This document shows, piece after piece, positions 20,528 to 28,983 of a DNA stretch of 64,000 nucleotides (position 1 is the first letter of the stretch; each line of letters starts with the position of its first letter). The stretch spans positions 405,392-469,391 of the forward strand of contig JAIUOD010000003.1 of assembly GCA_020161405.1 (NCBI GenBank), in the 5' to 3' direction. Below the pieces are notes generated by a model. It had not been told where the DNA came from. It saw nothing but the letters and a program-made list of their open reading frames with translations, and did not search any database. A program made the translations under genes and the position numbers. This DNA comes from Pseudomonadota bacterium (GTDB lineage Bacteria; Pseudomonadota; Alphaproteobacteria; Caulobacterales; Aquidulcibacteraceae).

Positions 20528-21841
20528 CTATTCCGCCGCCAAACTTGCACCTTGAACGTGCGGTTTATTTGCACGATAGGCATCAATTTTAGCCTCAATC
20601 TCGTGGCGGAAATTCCAAATCAAACCTTGGATAGGCCACGCCGCCGCATCACCAAGTGCGCAGATTGTATGACCTTCGATTTGTTGTGAAACTTGTAATA
20701 ATAAATCAATTTCGCGATGTTCGGCTTGGCCTTTTACCATGCGTTCCATCACACGCCACATCCAACCAGTGCCTTCACGGCAAGGTGTACATTGACCACA
20801 TGATTCATGCTTATAGAAATAAGAAAGCCTTGCAATTGCCGCAACCAAATCAGTTGATTTGTCCATAATAATTACTGCCGCAGTACCAAGGCCAGATTTC
20901 AAAGCTGATAGACTATCAAAGTCCATCAAAACTGTTTCTGCCATTTCGGCGGTAATCATACGAACCGATGAACCACCAGGGATTACAGCTTTCAAATTGC
21001 CCCAACCGCCACGAATACCGCCGCAATGATCTTCAACAAGCTGTTTGAACGGAATAGACATTGCCTCTTCAACGTTGCACGGCTTGTTTACGTGGCCAGA
21101 AATTGAGAATACTTTGGTGCCTGTATTATTTGGGCGACCAATTGCGGCAAACCATGCTGCGCCACGGCGCAAAATAGTTGGCATAACGGCAATTGATTCA
21201 ACATTATTAACCGTAGTTGGGCAACCATAAAGACCCGCATTCGCAGGGAATGGTGGCTTCAAACGTGGTTGACCTTTTTTTCCCTCAAGCGATTCAATCT
21301 GTGCAGTTTCTTCGCCGCAAATATATGCACCCGCACCGTGAGAAACATATAAATCAAAGTCCCAGCCATGTTTGTTGTTTTTACCAATTAATTTGGCTTC
21401 ATATGCTTGCTTGATTGCCGCTTCTAGGATTTCGCGTTCATAAACATATTCACCGCGAATATAGATATAGGCGGTATGAGCCTGCATTGCGAAAGAAGCA
21501 ATTAATGCCCCTTCAATAAGCAAATGCGGATCATGGCGCATAATTTCGCGGTCTTTACATGTGCCCGGTTCAGATTCATCGGCATTGATAAGCAAGTAAT
21601 GCGGTCTATCTTTCACTTCTTTCGGCATGAAAGACCATTTCAATGCAGTCGGGAAACCTGCGCCGCCACGACCACGAAGGCCAGACGCTTTACCTTCAGT
21701 GATAATCCAATCACGACCAGCATCAATAATATCTTTTGTGCCATTCCATGCGCCGCGCTTAATCGCACCCTCAAGACCCCAATCTTGTAGGCCGTAAAGG
21801 TTTAGGAAAATCCTGTCTTTATCTTCTAATATTCCGACCAT
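20528..21841 (-). CDS. nuoF: NADH-quinone oxidoreductase subunit F
   Basis: NADH- and FMN-binding subunit of complex I, 437 residues. The nucleotide-binding segment [19 protein letters not shown], the FMN region ([15 protein letters not shown]) and the [4Fe-4S] N3 ligands ([13 protein letters not shown], with the fourth Cys in [13 protein letters not shown]) are all present. One base separates it from nuoE. Length and motifs are ordinary. Confidence 0.97.
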   Translation of the reverse strand: MVGILEDKDRIFLNLYGLQDWGLEGAIKRGAWNGTKDIIDAGRDWIITEGKASGLRGRGGAGFPTALKWSFMPKEVKDRPHYLLINADESEPGTCKDREIMRHDPHLLIEGALIASFAMQAHTAYIYIRGEYVYEREILEAAIKQAYEAKLIGKNNKHGWDFDLYVSHGAGAYICGEETAQIESLEGKKGQPRLKPPFPANAGLYGCPTTVNNVESIAVMPTILRRGAAWFAAIGRPNNTGTKVFSISGHVNKPCNVEEAMSIPFKQLVEDHCGGIRGGWGNLKAVIPGGSSVRMITAEMAETVLMDFDSLSALKSGLGTAAVIIMDKSTDLVAAIARLSYFYKHESCGQCTPCREGTGWMWRVMERMVKGQAEHREIDLLLQVSQQIEGHTICALGDAAAWPIQGLIWNFRHEIEAKIDAYRANKPHVQGASLAAE

Positions 21842-21842
21842 A

Positions 21843-22505
21843 TTATTTTGCCTTTTCAGGAAGGTTTGGAATTTTTATTTTTTTTGCCAATGAGCCATCA
21901 TAAAGTTTTGGATCAAGCAAAGTAGTTGGCCCACCCTCTGGCGCAGATTTTTGACGCCCGATCGCAGAACCAGGTTTTACCTCTTTGCCTGCTTCTAAAT
22001 CATCAATGATTTTATTGAAACTATCGGCGTCCAAATCTTCATGGTAATAATCATGGATTGCAACCACAGGTGCATTGGCGCAAGATCCTAGGCACTCCAT
22101 TTCTTCCCACGAAAATTTGCCATCTTTGGTAACATGATGATGTTCGCCAATGCGTTTTTTACAAATTTTGATAATTTCGCCCGAACCGCGCAACATACAT
22201 GGTGTTGTTCCACATACTTGGAAGTGAACTTTACCAACTGGCGCAAGGTGGAACATTGTATAGAATGTTGCAACTTCAAGAACGCGAATATCGGGCATTC
22301 CCAATTGATCAGCAATCGCCTCTATAGCTTTTTGCGAAACCCACCCCTCTTGCTTTTGTGCAAGCCAAAGAAATGGGATAACAGCCGAACGTTTGCGTTC
22401 AGGCGGGTATTTTGCAAGCCAAAAAGCACATTTAGCCTCTAACTCTTTTGACCACGCAAAAGACTTTGGCTGTACTTCTTCTGGTGCTAAACGACGAACC
22501 GACAT
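21843..22505 (-). CDS. nuoE: NADH-quinone oxidoreductase subunit E
   Basis: [2Fe-2S] thioredoxin-fold subunit of the NADH arm, 220 residues. Cluster N1a ligands are seen in [11 protein letters not shown] and CLGSCANAP. The C-terminal tail beyond about residue 170 ([20 protein letters not shown] and on) is an alphaproteobacterial-type extension of low complexity. It lies 8 bases after the NTF2-like gene. Confidence 0.96.
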   Translation of the reverse strand: MSVRRLAPEEVQPKSFAWSKELEAKCAFWLAKYPPERKRSAVIPFLWLAQKQEGWVSQKAIEAIADQLGMPDIRVLEVATFYTMFHLAPVGKVHFQVCGTTPCMLRGSGEIIKICKKRIGEHHHVTKDGKFSWEEMECLGSCANAPVVAIHDYYHEDLDADSFNKIIDDLEAGKEVKPGSAIGRQKSAPEGGPTTLLDPKLYDGSLAKKIKIPNLPEKAK

Positions 22506-22513
22506 TTAGTTTC

Positions 22514-22846
22514 TCACTTTATAAAATCAACAGATGCGATTTTACCATTTTCAATAGTATAAACCGCGATTACTTCAAATGGTTCTGCTTCCGGAGAGCG
22601 CATAACTTTTTCATGATCAAGCACTTTATTGCCAATCACAAAACGCCCCAAAAGCTCAACTTTATTTTGTGGGAATTGTGTAAACACGCCGCCCATACGT
22701 TCTTTATATGCCGCAATACCTTTTAAATTTGGTTCTTCGCGCAAATTTGCAATTGTCATATCATCGGCAAAATAAGACACGTGCGCATCTAAATCTTGGG
22801 AATTATAAGCATCCAATTGTCCTTGAGCGATTGCGGCATAATCCAT
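22514..22846 (-). CDS. NTF2-like (SnoaL-type) protein inside the nuo operon
   Basis: A 110-residue single-domain protein. Its N-terminus (QLDAYNSQDLDAHVSYFADD) and C-terminus (EVIAVYTIENGKIASVDFIK) are the recognisable ends of the SnoaL/NTF2-like fold, a cone-shaped alpha/beta pocket used by isomerases, hydrolases and binding proteins. No catalytic residue can be assigned. Its ATG shares one base with the nuoD stop (TAATG), so translation is coupled. A role in complex I assembly is possible but not shown. Confidence 0.75.
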   Translation of the reverse strand: MDYAAIAQGQLDAYNSQDLDAHVSYFADDMTIANLREEPNLKGIAAYKERMGGVFTQFPQNKVELLGRFVIGNKVLDHEKVMRSPEAEPFEVIAVYTIENGKIASVDFIK

Positions 22847-24075
22847 TATCTATCAATCTCCCCGAACACGATATCAAGTGTACCGATGATTGCAGATACG
22901 TCAGCCAATAAATGACCTTTTGACAAATGCTCCAAAGCCGCAAGATGTGGGTAACCTGGGGCACGAATTTTTGCCTTATATGGTTTATTTGTGCCATCAG
23001 AAACAAGATAAACCCCAAATTCACCTTTTGGCGCCTCAACACATGCATAGGCTTCGCCCGCAGGAACTTTGAAGCCTTCAGTGTAAAGTTTGAAATGGTG
23101 AATAAGGCCTTCCATTGTTGCCTTCATTTCATTGCGGCGCGGCGGCGCAAATTTTGAATTTTCAGGCAAAACAGGGCCTGCTGGCATCATTTTAATACAT
23201 TGTTTGATGATTTTTACAGATTCGCGCATCTCATCCATACGGCAAAGGTAACGGTCATAACAATCACCATTTTTACCAATCGGAATATCAAAATCTAATT
23301 CATCGTAAATTTCATAAGGCTGTGATTTACGCAAATCCCATGCAATGCCAGAGCCACGAACCATTACGCCCGAAAAACCCCAATCAAGGATTGTTTTCTT
23401 ATCAACAACGCCAATATCAACATTGCGCTGTTTGAAAATGCGGTTATCAGTAATCAGGCCTTCAATTTCATCACAAACAGTCAGGAAAGGGTCGCACCAA
23501 TCATAAATATCCTGAATAAGTTTTTCTGGTAAATCTTGGTGAACACCGCCCGGGCGGAAATAGTTTGCGTGCATACGTGCACCACATGCACGCTCATAGA
23601 AAACCATTAATTGTTCGCGCGATTCAAAACCCCATAGAGGTGGGGTTAATGCGCCAACGTCCATTGCCTGTGTAGTTACGTTAAGCAAATGGTTTAAAAT
23701 ACGCCCGATTTCAGAAAATAAAACACGGATGAATTGCGCGCGGCGCGGAACTTCAATGCCCGCAAGCTTTTCAATTGCAAGACAGAATGCATGCTCCTGA
23801 TTCATTGGCGCAACATAATCAAGGCGGTCAAAATATGGTATCGCTTGATAATATGTTTTATATTCAATTAGTTTTTCAGTACCGCGATGCAAAAGACCAA
23901 TATGCGGGTCAACGCGTTCAACAATTTCGCCATCAAGTTCAAGAACAAGACGCAACACGCCGTGCGCCGCAGGGTGTTGCGGGCCAAAATTGATGTTAAA
24001 ATTACGTTTGCCAGGCTCTTTCACAAGATCCTTAACTTCGTCATAGGTTTTGCTGTCCAAAATAGTGTTTGCCAT
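22846..24075 (-). CDS. nuoD: NADH-quinone oxidoreductase subunit D
   Basis: 49-kDa-type subunit forming much of the quinone-binding site, 409 residues. It begins with the conserved [15 protein letters not shown] after a short lead and holds [16 protein letters not shown], the [15 protein letters not shown] stretch, and the C-terminal DIVFGEIDR ending characteristic of the family. It is separate from nuoC (not a nuoCD fusion) and its start shares a base with the nuoC stop. Confidence 0.97.
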   Translation of the reverse strand: MANTILDSKTYDEVKDLVKEPGKRNFNINFGPQHPAAHGVLRLVLELDGEIVERVDPHIGLLHRGTEKLIEYKTYYQAIPYFDRLDYVAPMNQEHAFCLAIEKLAGIEVPRRAQFIRVLFSEIGRILNHLLNVTTQAMDVGALTPPLWGFESREQLMVFYERACGARMHANYFRPGGVHQDLPEKLIQDIYDWCDPFLTVCDEIEGLITDNRIFKQRNVDIGVVDKKTILDWGFSGVMVRGSGIAWDLRKSQPYEIYDELDFDIPIGKNGDCYDRYLCRMDEMRESVKIIKQCIKMMPAGPVLPENSKFAPPRRNEMKATMEGLIHHFKLYTEGFKVPAGEAYACVEAPKGEFGVYLVSDGTNKPYKAKIRAPGYPHLAALEHLSKGHLLADVSAIIGTLDIVFGEIDR

Positions 24076-24695
24076 TATTTTGCACCTTCTTGTTTTTGTG
24101 CTTTCTCATCACCCGGAAGCATATTTTCCCATGGACTTAGGAAATCAAAATTACGGAATTCTTGAACTAATTTAACAGGCTCATAGACAACACGTTTTTG
24201 CTCTTCATCGTAGCGAACTTCTTGATAGCCAGTAAGCGGGAAATCTTTACGAAGTGGATGGCCTTCAAAACCATAATCAGTAAGAATGCGGCGTAAATCA
24301 GGGTGATTTTCGAATAACACACCATACATGTCAAAAACTTCACGTTCGAACCAATTGGCAACAGGCCAAATTTCAACCGCACTTTGGATACTTTGCCCAT
24401 CTTTAATCGCGGTTTTTACACGAACACGAATATTATTATTCATAGATAGAAGATGGTAAACAATCTCAAATCTTTGCACATTTTCGGGATAATCAACCGC
24501 AGTAATATCAATCAAAGTTGAAAAACCTTCGATAGTTTGAAGATTCTTCAAAACTGAAATAATTTCAGCAGATTGAACGATTATGTTAAGCTCATCATTT
24601 AAGGTATGAGAGCCCGTAACACCTGAAACCTTGCCAAGTCTTGAAGCAACTTCCGCAAGTTTTGCATTTTGTTTATCAAGAATTTCTTGCTTCAT
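24075..24695 (-). CDS. nuoC: NADH-quinone oxidoreductase subunit C
   Basis: 30-kDa-type peripheral subunit, 206 residues. The family signature is present as [20 protein letters not shown] followed by [20 protein letters not shown]. The C-terminal tail is Lys/Glu-rich. It overlaps nuoB by 4 bases (ATGA) and nuoD by 1 base, consistent with tight translational coupling. Confidence 0.97.
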   Translation of the reverse strand: MKQEILDKQNAKLAEVASRLGKVSGVTGSHTLNDELNIIVQSAEIISVLKNLQTIEGFSTLIDITAVDYPENVQRFEIVYHLLSMNNNIRVRVKTAIKDGQSIQSAVEIWPVANWFEREVFDMYGVLFENHPDLRRILTDYGFEGHPLRKDFPLTGYQEVRYDEEQKRVVYEPVKLVQEFRNFDFLSPWENMLPGDEKAQKQEGAK

Positions 24696-25246
24696 CTTTC
24701 AATCGTCCCTTCGCGGCGGATTTTCTTTTGAAGCTGTAAAATGCCATAAACCAATGCCTCTGCAGTTGGTGGGCATCCAGGAACATAAATATCAACAGGT
24801 ACAACACGGTCGCAACCACGTACTACTGAATATGAATAATGGTAATAACCGCCACCATTCGCACATGAACCCATTGAAATTACATACCTTGGGTTTGGCA
24901 TTTGATCATAAACTTTTCTAAGCGCAGGCGCCATTTTATTTGTCAAAGTACCCGCAACAATCATAACATCAGATTGGCGTGGCGATGCGCGCGGCGCGAA
25001 ACCAAAACGCTCAACATCATATCTTGGCATTGCGGCATGCATCATTTCAACCGCACAACATGCAAGTCCAAAAGTCATCCACATTAAAGAGCCAGTACGC
25101 GCCCAAGTAACCAAATCTTCAGAGCCAGCGACAATAAAACCTTTATCCGCTAAGGCATCAGATACGCCAGTGAAAAATGGATCATCTGGCTTCACCAAAA
25201 AGCCATCTTCAACACCTGCATATGATGGTGGTTTGATTATTCCCAT
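24692..25246 (-). CDS. nuoB: NADH-quinone oxidoreductase subunit B
   Basis: Carries cluster N2, the final electron donor to quinone. The 184-residue protein has the tandem-Cys motif CCAVEMM, followed by later ligands in [12 protein letters not shown] and the GCPPTAEAL motif. The ATG at 25246 was chosen over an in-frame GTG at 25267; it gives the usual family length and overlaps the end of nuoA by 10 bases. Confidence 0.96.
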   Translation of the reverse strand: MGIIKPPSYAGVEDGFLVKPDDPFFTGVSDALADKGFIVAGSEDLVTWARTGSLMWMTFGLACCAVEMMHAAMPRYDVERFGFAPRASPRQSDVMIVAGTLTNKMAPALRKVYDQMPNPRYVISMGSCANGGGYYHYSYSVVRGCDRVVPVDIYVPGCPPTAEALVYGILQLQKKIRREGTIER

Positions 25247-25635
25247 TCTAATGCACCCTTCTTCCACTCATAAATAAAGCCAATTGTCAAAACACCCAAA
25301 AATACCATCATAGAAAAATAGCCAAATGCACCAAGGTCACGCAAAGCCAATGACCAAGGGAATAAGAAGGCAACTTCCAAATCGAAAATGATAAATAGAA
25401 TCGATACCAAATAGAATCGTACATCAAACTTCATACGGGCATCATCAAATGCATTAAAACCGCATTCATATGCCGACATTTTTTCAGGATCTGGCGATGA
25501 AGGTGCAAACAACCAGTTCGCAACAATGAATACAACCCCAATTACAAGGGCAATTCCCATAAAAATGATGACCGGTAGATATTCTAATAAGAAATCTGAA
25601 CTAGCCAATCCGGGCGCTGCAACTAATAAAGCCAT
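25237..25635 (-). CDS. nuoA: NADH-quinone oxidoreductase subunit A
   Basis: Three-helix membrane subunit, 132 residues, first gene of the complex I operon. It contains [20 protein letters not shown], the loop with the conserved Cys near the quinone channel, and [11 protein letters not shown] in helix 2. The ATG at 25635 has a strong GAGGG site just upstream, which rules against an in-frame TTG 13 codons earlier. The operon promoter should lie in 25640-25800, but no convincing -35/-10 pair was found. Confidence 0.95.
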   Translation of the reverse strand: MALLVAAPGLASSDFLLEYLPVIIFMGIALVIGVVFIVANWLFAPSSPDPEKMSAYECGFNAFDDARMKFDVRFYLVSILFIIFDLEVAFLFPWSLALRDLGAFGYFSMMVFLGVLTIGFIYEWKKGALEWE

Positions 25636-25895
25636 TATTCCCTCTACGACAATTTGATTACGTATATCACGCAATTTTCAAAGGCTCTAGCTTGCTTGTG
25701 TAATAGTTGCAATCCAAAGCGGCAGAAATCATCAAAAATATTAGCATATTTATTCATCTTTAAGCATGCTAAAGCCATTTTTTAGACTTTGGTATATAAG
25801 CTTTTAATAATTATGGGTAAAAACAATAATCTGTCACATGATTTTTACGTCAAATTCACATTTTAAAGATATTTATTATCAAAATGGCGTAATTA
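25636..25895. promoter_or_regulatory. Divergent spacer between the nuo operon and the O-antigen-ligase-like gene
   Basis: A 260-base AT-rich spacer carrying the start regions of nuoA (minus) and the ligase-like gene (plus). No coding frame, tRNA or hairpin with clear meaning is visible. TTG-type -35 candidates exist on both strands, but none is paired with a good -10 at standard spacing, so no site is called. Confidence 0.4.
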
Positions 25896-27290
25896 ATGAA
25901 CAGCAAATCAAATTCTAATAATTTTTATAAATATGATGATAAATTGATAAAAAATCAAACGCTTAATTATGCCACAAATAATAATGTTAATTACAATTCA
26001 AAAGACTTGATAAACTCACTTTGGGACTTTGCCTTTATAAGTATGGTCGTACTTGTGATTTTAATCCATACATCAACCCCTGTTTCGATGGTGCTTAAGG
26101 TAACTAATGGATTTTCCCCGCCAATTTTGGGTGCAATTTGGTATTTTTGCGGTCTATTGGGTATAATAATAGCCTTAACCAGGCCATTAGATATTATTAA
26201 ATGCACCATTTATGGATGGCCCTTTGTATTGATTAATTTATGGGTATTTGCATCTGTTACTTGGTCTATATCATCCGCTGATACATTCAAGGCGGCAATG
26301 TTATTAACTCTAAGCCAAATAACCGCTTTTGCTTTGGCAGCACGTTATTCTTGGTTTCAATTGATTCGATTAACCACAATAATCCTTACCAGTCTTATTT
26401 TCTTTTCGGTTTTGCTTGCCGTTGGTGTTCCAAAGCTTGGACAAATGCAAACAATTTATCCAGGTGCATGGTCAGGCCTATGGACGGAAAAACAAGGTTT
26501 AGGCTTTGCATCAACCATTCAGGTAATTTTTGCAATTGTTCTTGCGGTTTATTATCCAAAATATCGAATGTGGCTACTTGCAGCCCCGATTGGAATTATT
26601 GCAATTTTGGGAACCGAAGGGAAAACCGCTTTAATCATGATAATATACGCTATTGGTGCAATTACAGCCGCCAAAGCAATGCAATTAGAATTGCGATTAT
26701 CTTTGATTCTTGCGCTTATTGGTGTGGTTTTTGCAACTTTGATTGGTACTTTTATCGTAACCAATCCTGATTTGATTTTCAAACTTACAGGTAAAAGTAA
26801 CGACCTTACAGGGCGAAAAGAAATCTGGGAGGGCATTGATTTTCTTATACAACAAAGACCCGATAGAGGTTGGGGCTATGGCGTTATTTGGAACGATACC
26901 GAAAGCCTTACCTCCCCTTATCAATGGATTGCGCAGATTGCAGATTTTAAACCTGCAAACGCCCATTCAAGCTACCGTGAAACGCTTTTAACGCTAGGCA
27001 AATATGGTCTTTATCTTTTAGTTTTTGCAATTGGTAAGACTATGTTTGATTCAATAATTTTTTTAAGATCAAAGCCAGTTGGTGCAGCTTTATGCCTTGG
27101 TGCTGTTGGCTCACTTATCACTATTTCATTTACTGAAATGGTATTTCTTGGAAAGATGGATTTATATTGGCTATTGGTTGTCATGATTGGTACCAAACTT
27201 GCGCTTCCTAATGATGAGCCGCAAGAAACTCAAACATATTCACAAGAAAGCCAAGCAGCAAAAATTAAATCAGAAGTTTTCACTTACTAA
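25896..27290 (+). CDS. O-antigen ligase / polysaccharide polymerase family membrane protein
   Basis: A 464-residue polytopic inner-membrane protein. An Asn/Lys/Tyr-rich cytoplasmic N-terminus of about 45 residues is followed by ten or more helices. A periplasmic segment between about 310 and 360 holds the family pattern: GYGVIWND, then NAHSSYRETLLTLG with the conserved His of the Wzy_C/WaaL group. The protein probably joins or polymerises lipid-linked glycans; ligase and polymerase cannot be told apart by eye. It is a single-gene unit, followed by a strong terminator, and no other glycan genes adjoin it. Confidence 0.72.
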   Translation: MNSKSNSNNFYKYDDKLIKNQTLNYATNNNVNYNSKDLINSLWDFAFISMVVLVILIHTSTPVSMVLKVTNGFSPPILGAIWYFCGLLGIIIALTRPLDIIKCTIYGWPFVLINLWVFASVTWSISSADTFKAAMLLTLSQITAFALAARYSWFQLIRLTTIILTSLIFFSVLLAVGVPKLGQMQTIYPGAWSGLWTEKQGLGFASTIQVIFAIVLAVYYPKYRMWLLAAPIGIIAILGTEGKTALIMIIYAIGAITAAKAMQLELRLSLILALIGVVFATLIGTFIVTNPDLIFKLTGKSNDLTGRKEIWEGIDFLIQQRPDRGWGYGVIWNDTESLTSPYQWIAQIADFKPANAHSSYRETLLTLGKYGLYLLVFAIGKTMFDSIIFLRSKPVGAALCLGAVGSLITISFTEMVFLGKMDLYWLLVVMIGTKLALPNDEPQETQTYSQESQAAKIKSEVFTY

Positions 27291-27310
27291 TTTAAAAATC
27301 GCAAATAGCA

Positions 27311-27337
27311 AAAAAGCCACCCAATAGGTGGCTTTTT
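27311..27337 (+). terminator. Rho-independent terminator after the ligase-like gene
   Basis: An 11-base perfect stem (27311-27321 with 27327-27337) around a 5-base loop, GCCACC pairing with GGTGGC and flanked by A5 and T5. It ends 47 bases after the upstream stop codon. Confidence 0.85.
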
Positions 27338-27408
27338 GTTTTTGAAATGGCGAGAACCGATTTAATAAAATCGGAGCAAACGACAATCAAAATCATTAAG
27401 ATTTTGAA

Positions 27409-27485
27409 TGGCGCGAGCGACGGGGCTCGAACCCGCGACCCTCGGCGTGACAGGCCGATACTCTAACCAACTGAGCTACGCCCGC
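27409..27485 (-). tRNA. tRNA-Asp (GTC)
   Basis: A 77-base cloverleaf read on the minus strand: acceptor GCGGGCG pairing with CGCTCGC, D-arm TAGCTCAGTTGGTTAGAG, anticodon stem-loop with GTC in CCTGTCACG, and T-arm with GGGTTCGAGCCCC. The discriminator is G and CCA is encoded. It lies 102 bases downstream of tRNA-Val on the same strand. Confidence 0.96.
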
Positions 27486-27587
27486 GCATTTCAATATCAA
27501 GCAATTGATGGTGCTTGATAGCGCCTTGTAAATAATAATCAACCCATAAAGGTCAATGATTTTCACATCAATCACAGTATCTTGAAA

Positions 27588-27663
27588 TGGTGGGCGATGA
27601 CGGGTTCGAACCGCCGACCCTCTCGGTGTAAACGAGATGCTCTTCCAGCTGAGCTAATCGCCC
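27588..27663 (-). tRNA. tRNA-Val (TAC)
   Basis: A 76-base cloverleaf on the minus strand: acceptor GGGCGAT with ATCGCCC, D-arm TAGCTCAGCTGGAAGAGC, anticodon TAC in the loop TTTACAC, T-arm with GGTTCGAACC, discriminator A and encoded CCA. It reads GUA and, with modification, other Val codons. A protein-like frame crossing it is an artefact. Confidence 0.96.
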
Positions 27664-27764
27664 AATTTCAAGGTGGAGGCTTCTTAGCCTAGCAAAAAAA
27701 AAATTGAAAGTGCAAATGCCAGTTCTTTGCAGTTCAAATCTCAGCAAATGCAAAAAAATACAAA

Positions 27765-27789
27765 AAAGCCCCCAAAAATTGGGGGCTTT
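27765..27789 (-). terminator. Rho-independent terminator after the fatty-acid-hydroxylase gene
   Basis: A 9-base perfect stem (27765-27773 with 27781-27789, GGGGGC pairing with GCCCCC) with a 7-base loop, followed on the minus strand by a T-run. It starts 10 bases after the stop of the hydroxylase gene at 27799. Confidence 0.88.
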
Positions 27790-27798
27790 GTAATTATG

Positions 27799-28881
27799 CT
27801 ATTTTTCTTTTGCTGCATCCCAATCATAAGGATCAACTTTTTGCCCCATTAATCCCCTAAAGAAATCAAAATAGTCGCGCAATACATCGCCAAAGAAACC
27901 ATATCCATGCTTATAGGGCTTATCGACGCCAATTGCGATTGTTTGGTCGGCTTCTTGTTTCCATGTTCCAAACAATTTATCCCATAATGGCATAAGGCCA
28001 AAATTATAAACGCCGCCACTTATATCAAGTTCATGATGTTTACGATGGTGATTTGGTGATTGGAATAACCATTTTCCAAACCAACCATAATCGGTATCAA
28101 TATTTGAATGTTGAAGCATTCCAACAATCGTAACCAATAAATTCACCCAAATCATCACGGAGGTTGAAGCACCCAATATTGCCATTGGCAAATTGATAAC
28201 AAAAATCCCAACAAATGACACAGGATGTTGGCGCATTGTTGTTACCATACAAAAGTCTTCTGCTGAATGGTGGAAACGGTGAAATACCCAAAAATATTTT
28301 GTATGCTCGATACGATGATCCCAATAATCGCAAAGCGTAATAAGAACATAAAATAACGGGATTTGAGCATAAAATGGCAATTGTGAAATTGCTTTAGCAA
28401 AAGGAAAAATACCAACCAAATGGGCATTAATCCATTTACCAATAATCATCGCCAAGCCAAAAGTTAGAATTAGTTTCACAATATTGTAAATTTGCAATTG
28501 TGAATATGCAAGGCACGCTAAATCAAGTTTAATTGATTCTGTCCGTGCAAATAAAATTCGATAAAGCGATGATTGTTTCCAACCTGTAAAAATCGCCTCA
28601 ACACCAAAGCCGACAGGAAATAAAACAAACATCAACAGATATGCATTTGAAATCCTGTCATGGATATTATGGACGGTTTTAGTATGGCCAAACAAATTTA
28701 AAGTAATGTCATCGGCAAATAATTTATTTAATTGCCCCATTAAAAACAATGATAAAGCAAGATAGGCCGCAATACCTATTGCGCCAAAAGCAATTATAGA
28801 TGCTGATAAAACGTTCTTATTTGGTGCATTTTTGCCCAAACCATCCATTTGTGAGACATTTAATGATTCCATTTGGCCCAT
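27799..28881 (-). CDS. Sterol desaturase / fatty acid hydroxylase superfamily protein
   Basis: A 360-residue integral membrane diiron oxygenase. The His clusters are intact: HRIEH at 189-193, HRFHH at 201-205 and NHHRKHH further on, all near the cytoplasmic ends of helices. Four or more hydrophobic segments precede and surround them. Family members hydroxylate or desaturate sterols, carotenoids or fatty chains; the substrate here is unknown. Two in-frame ATGs three codons apart are possible starts. It is a single-gene unit with its own terminator. Confidence 0.82.
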   Translation of the reverse strand: MGQMESLNVSQMDGLGKNAPNKNVLSASIIAFGAIGIAAYLALSLFLMGQLNKLFADDITLNLFGHTKTVHNIHDRISNAYLLMFVLFPVGFGVEAIFTGWKQSSLYRILFARTESIKLDLACLAYSQLQIYNIVKLILTFGLAMIIGKWINAHLVGIFPFAKAISQLPFYAQIPLFYVLITLCDYWDHRIEHTKYFWVFHRFHHSAEDFCMVTTMRQHPVSFVGIFVINLPMAILGASTSVMIWVNLLVTIVGMLQHSNIDTDYGWFGKWLFQSPNHHRKHHELDISGGVYNFGLMPLWDKLFGTWKQEADQTIAIGVDKPYKHGYGFFGDVLRDYFDFFRGLMGQKVDPYDWDAAKEK

Positions 28882-28949
28882 TCCCCGTAAATATTATTTA
28901 TCGCGCAATATCTATGCCAAATGTTTTAATTTTAAGTGTTCGCAAATGA

Positions 28950-28978
28950 AAAAGGCGGCCCATTTAAGACCGCCTTTT
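28950..28978 (-). terminator. Rho-independent terminator after lon
   Basis: A 9-base perfect stem (28950-28958 with 28970-28978, GGCGG pairing with CCGCC plus A4/T4) and an 11-base loop, followed on the minus strand by T-rich sequence. It lies 6 bases past the lon stop. Confidence 0.85.
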
Positions 28979-28983
28979 GTAGA

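Noticed and set aside
27568..27753. A minus-strand frame across tRNA-Val
   Set aside because: It reads through a complete tRNA gene; such frames are artefacts.
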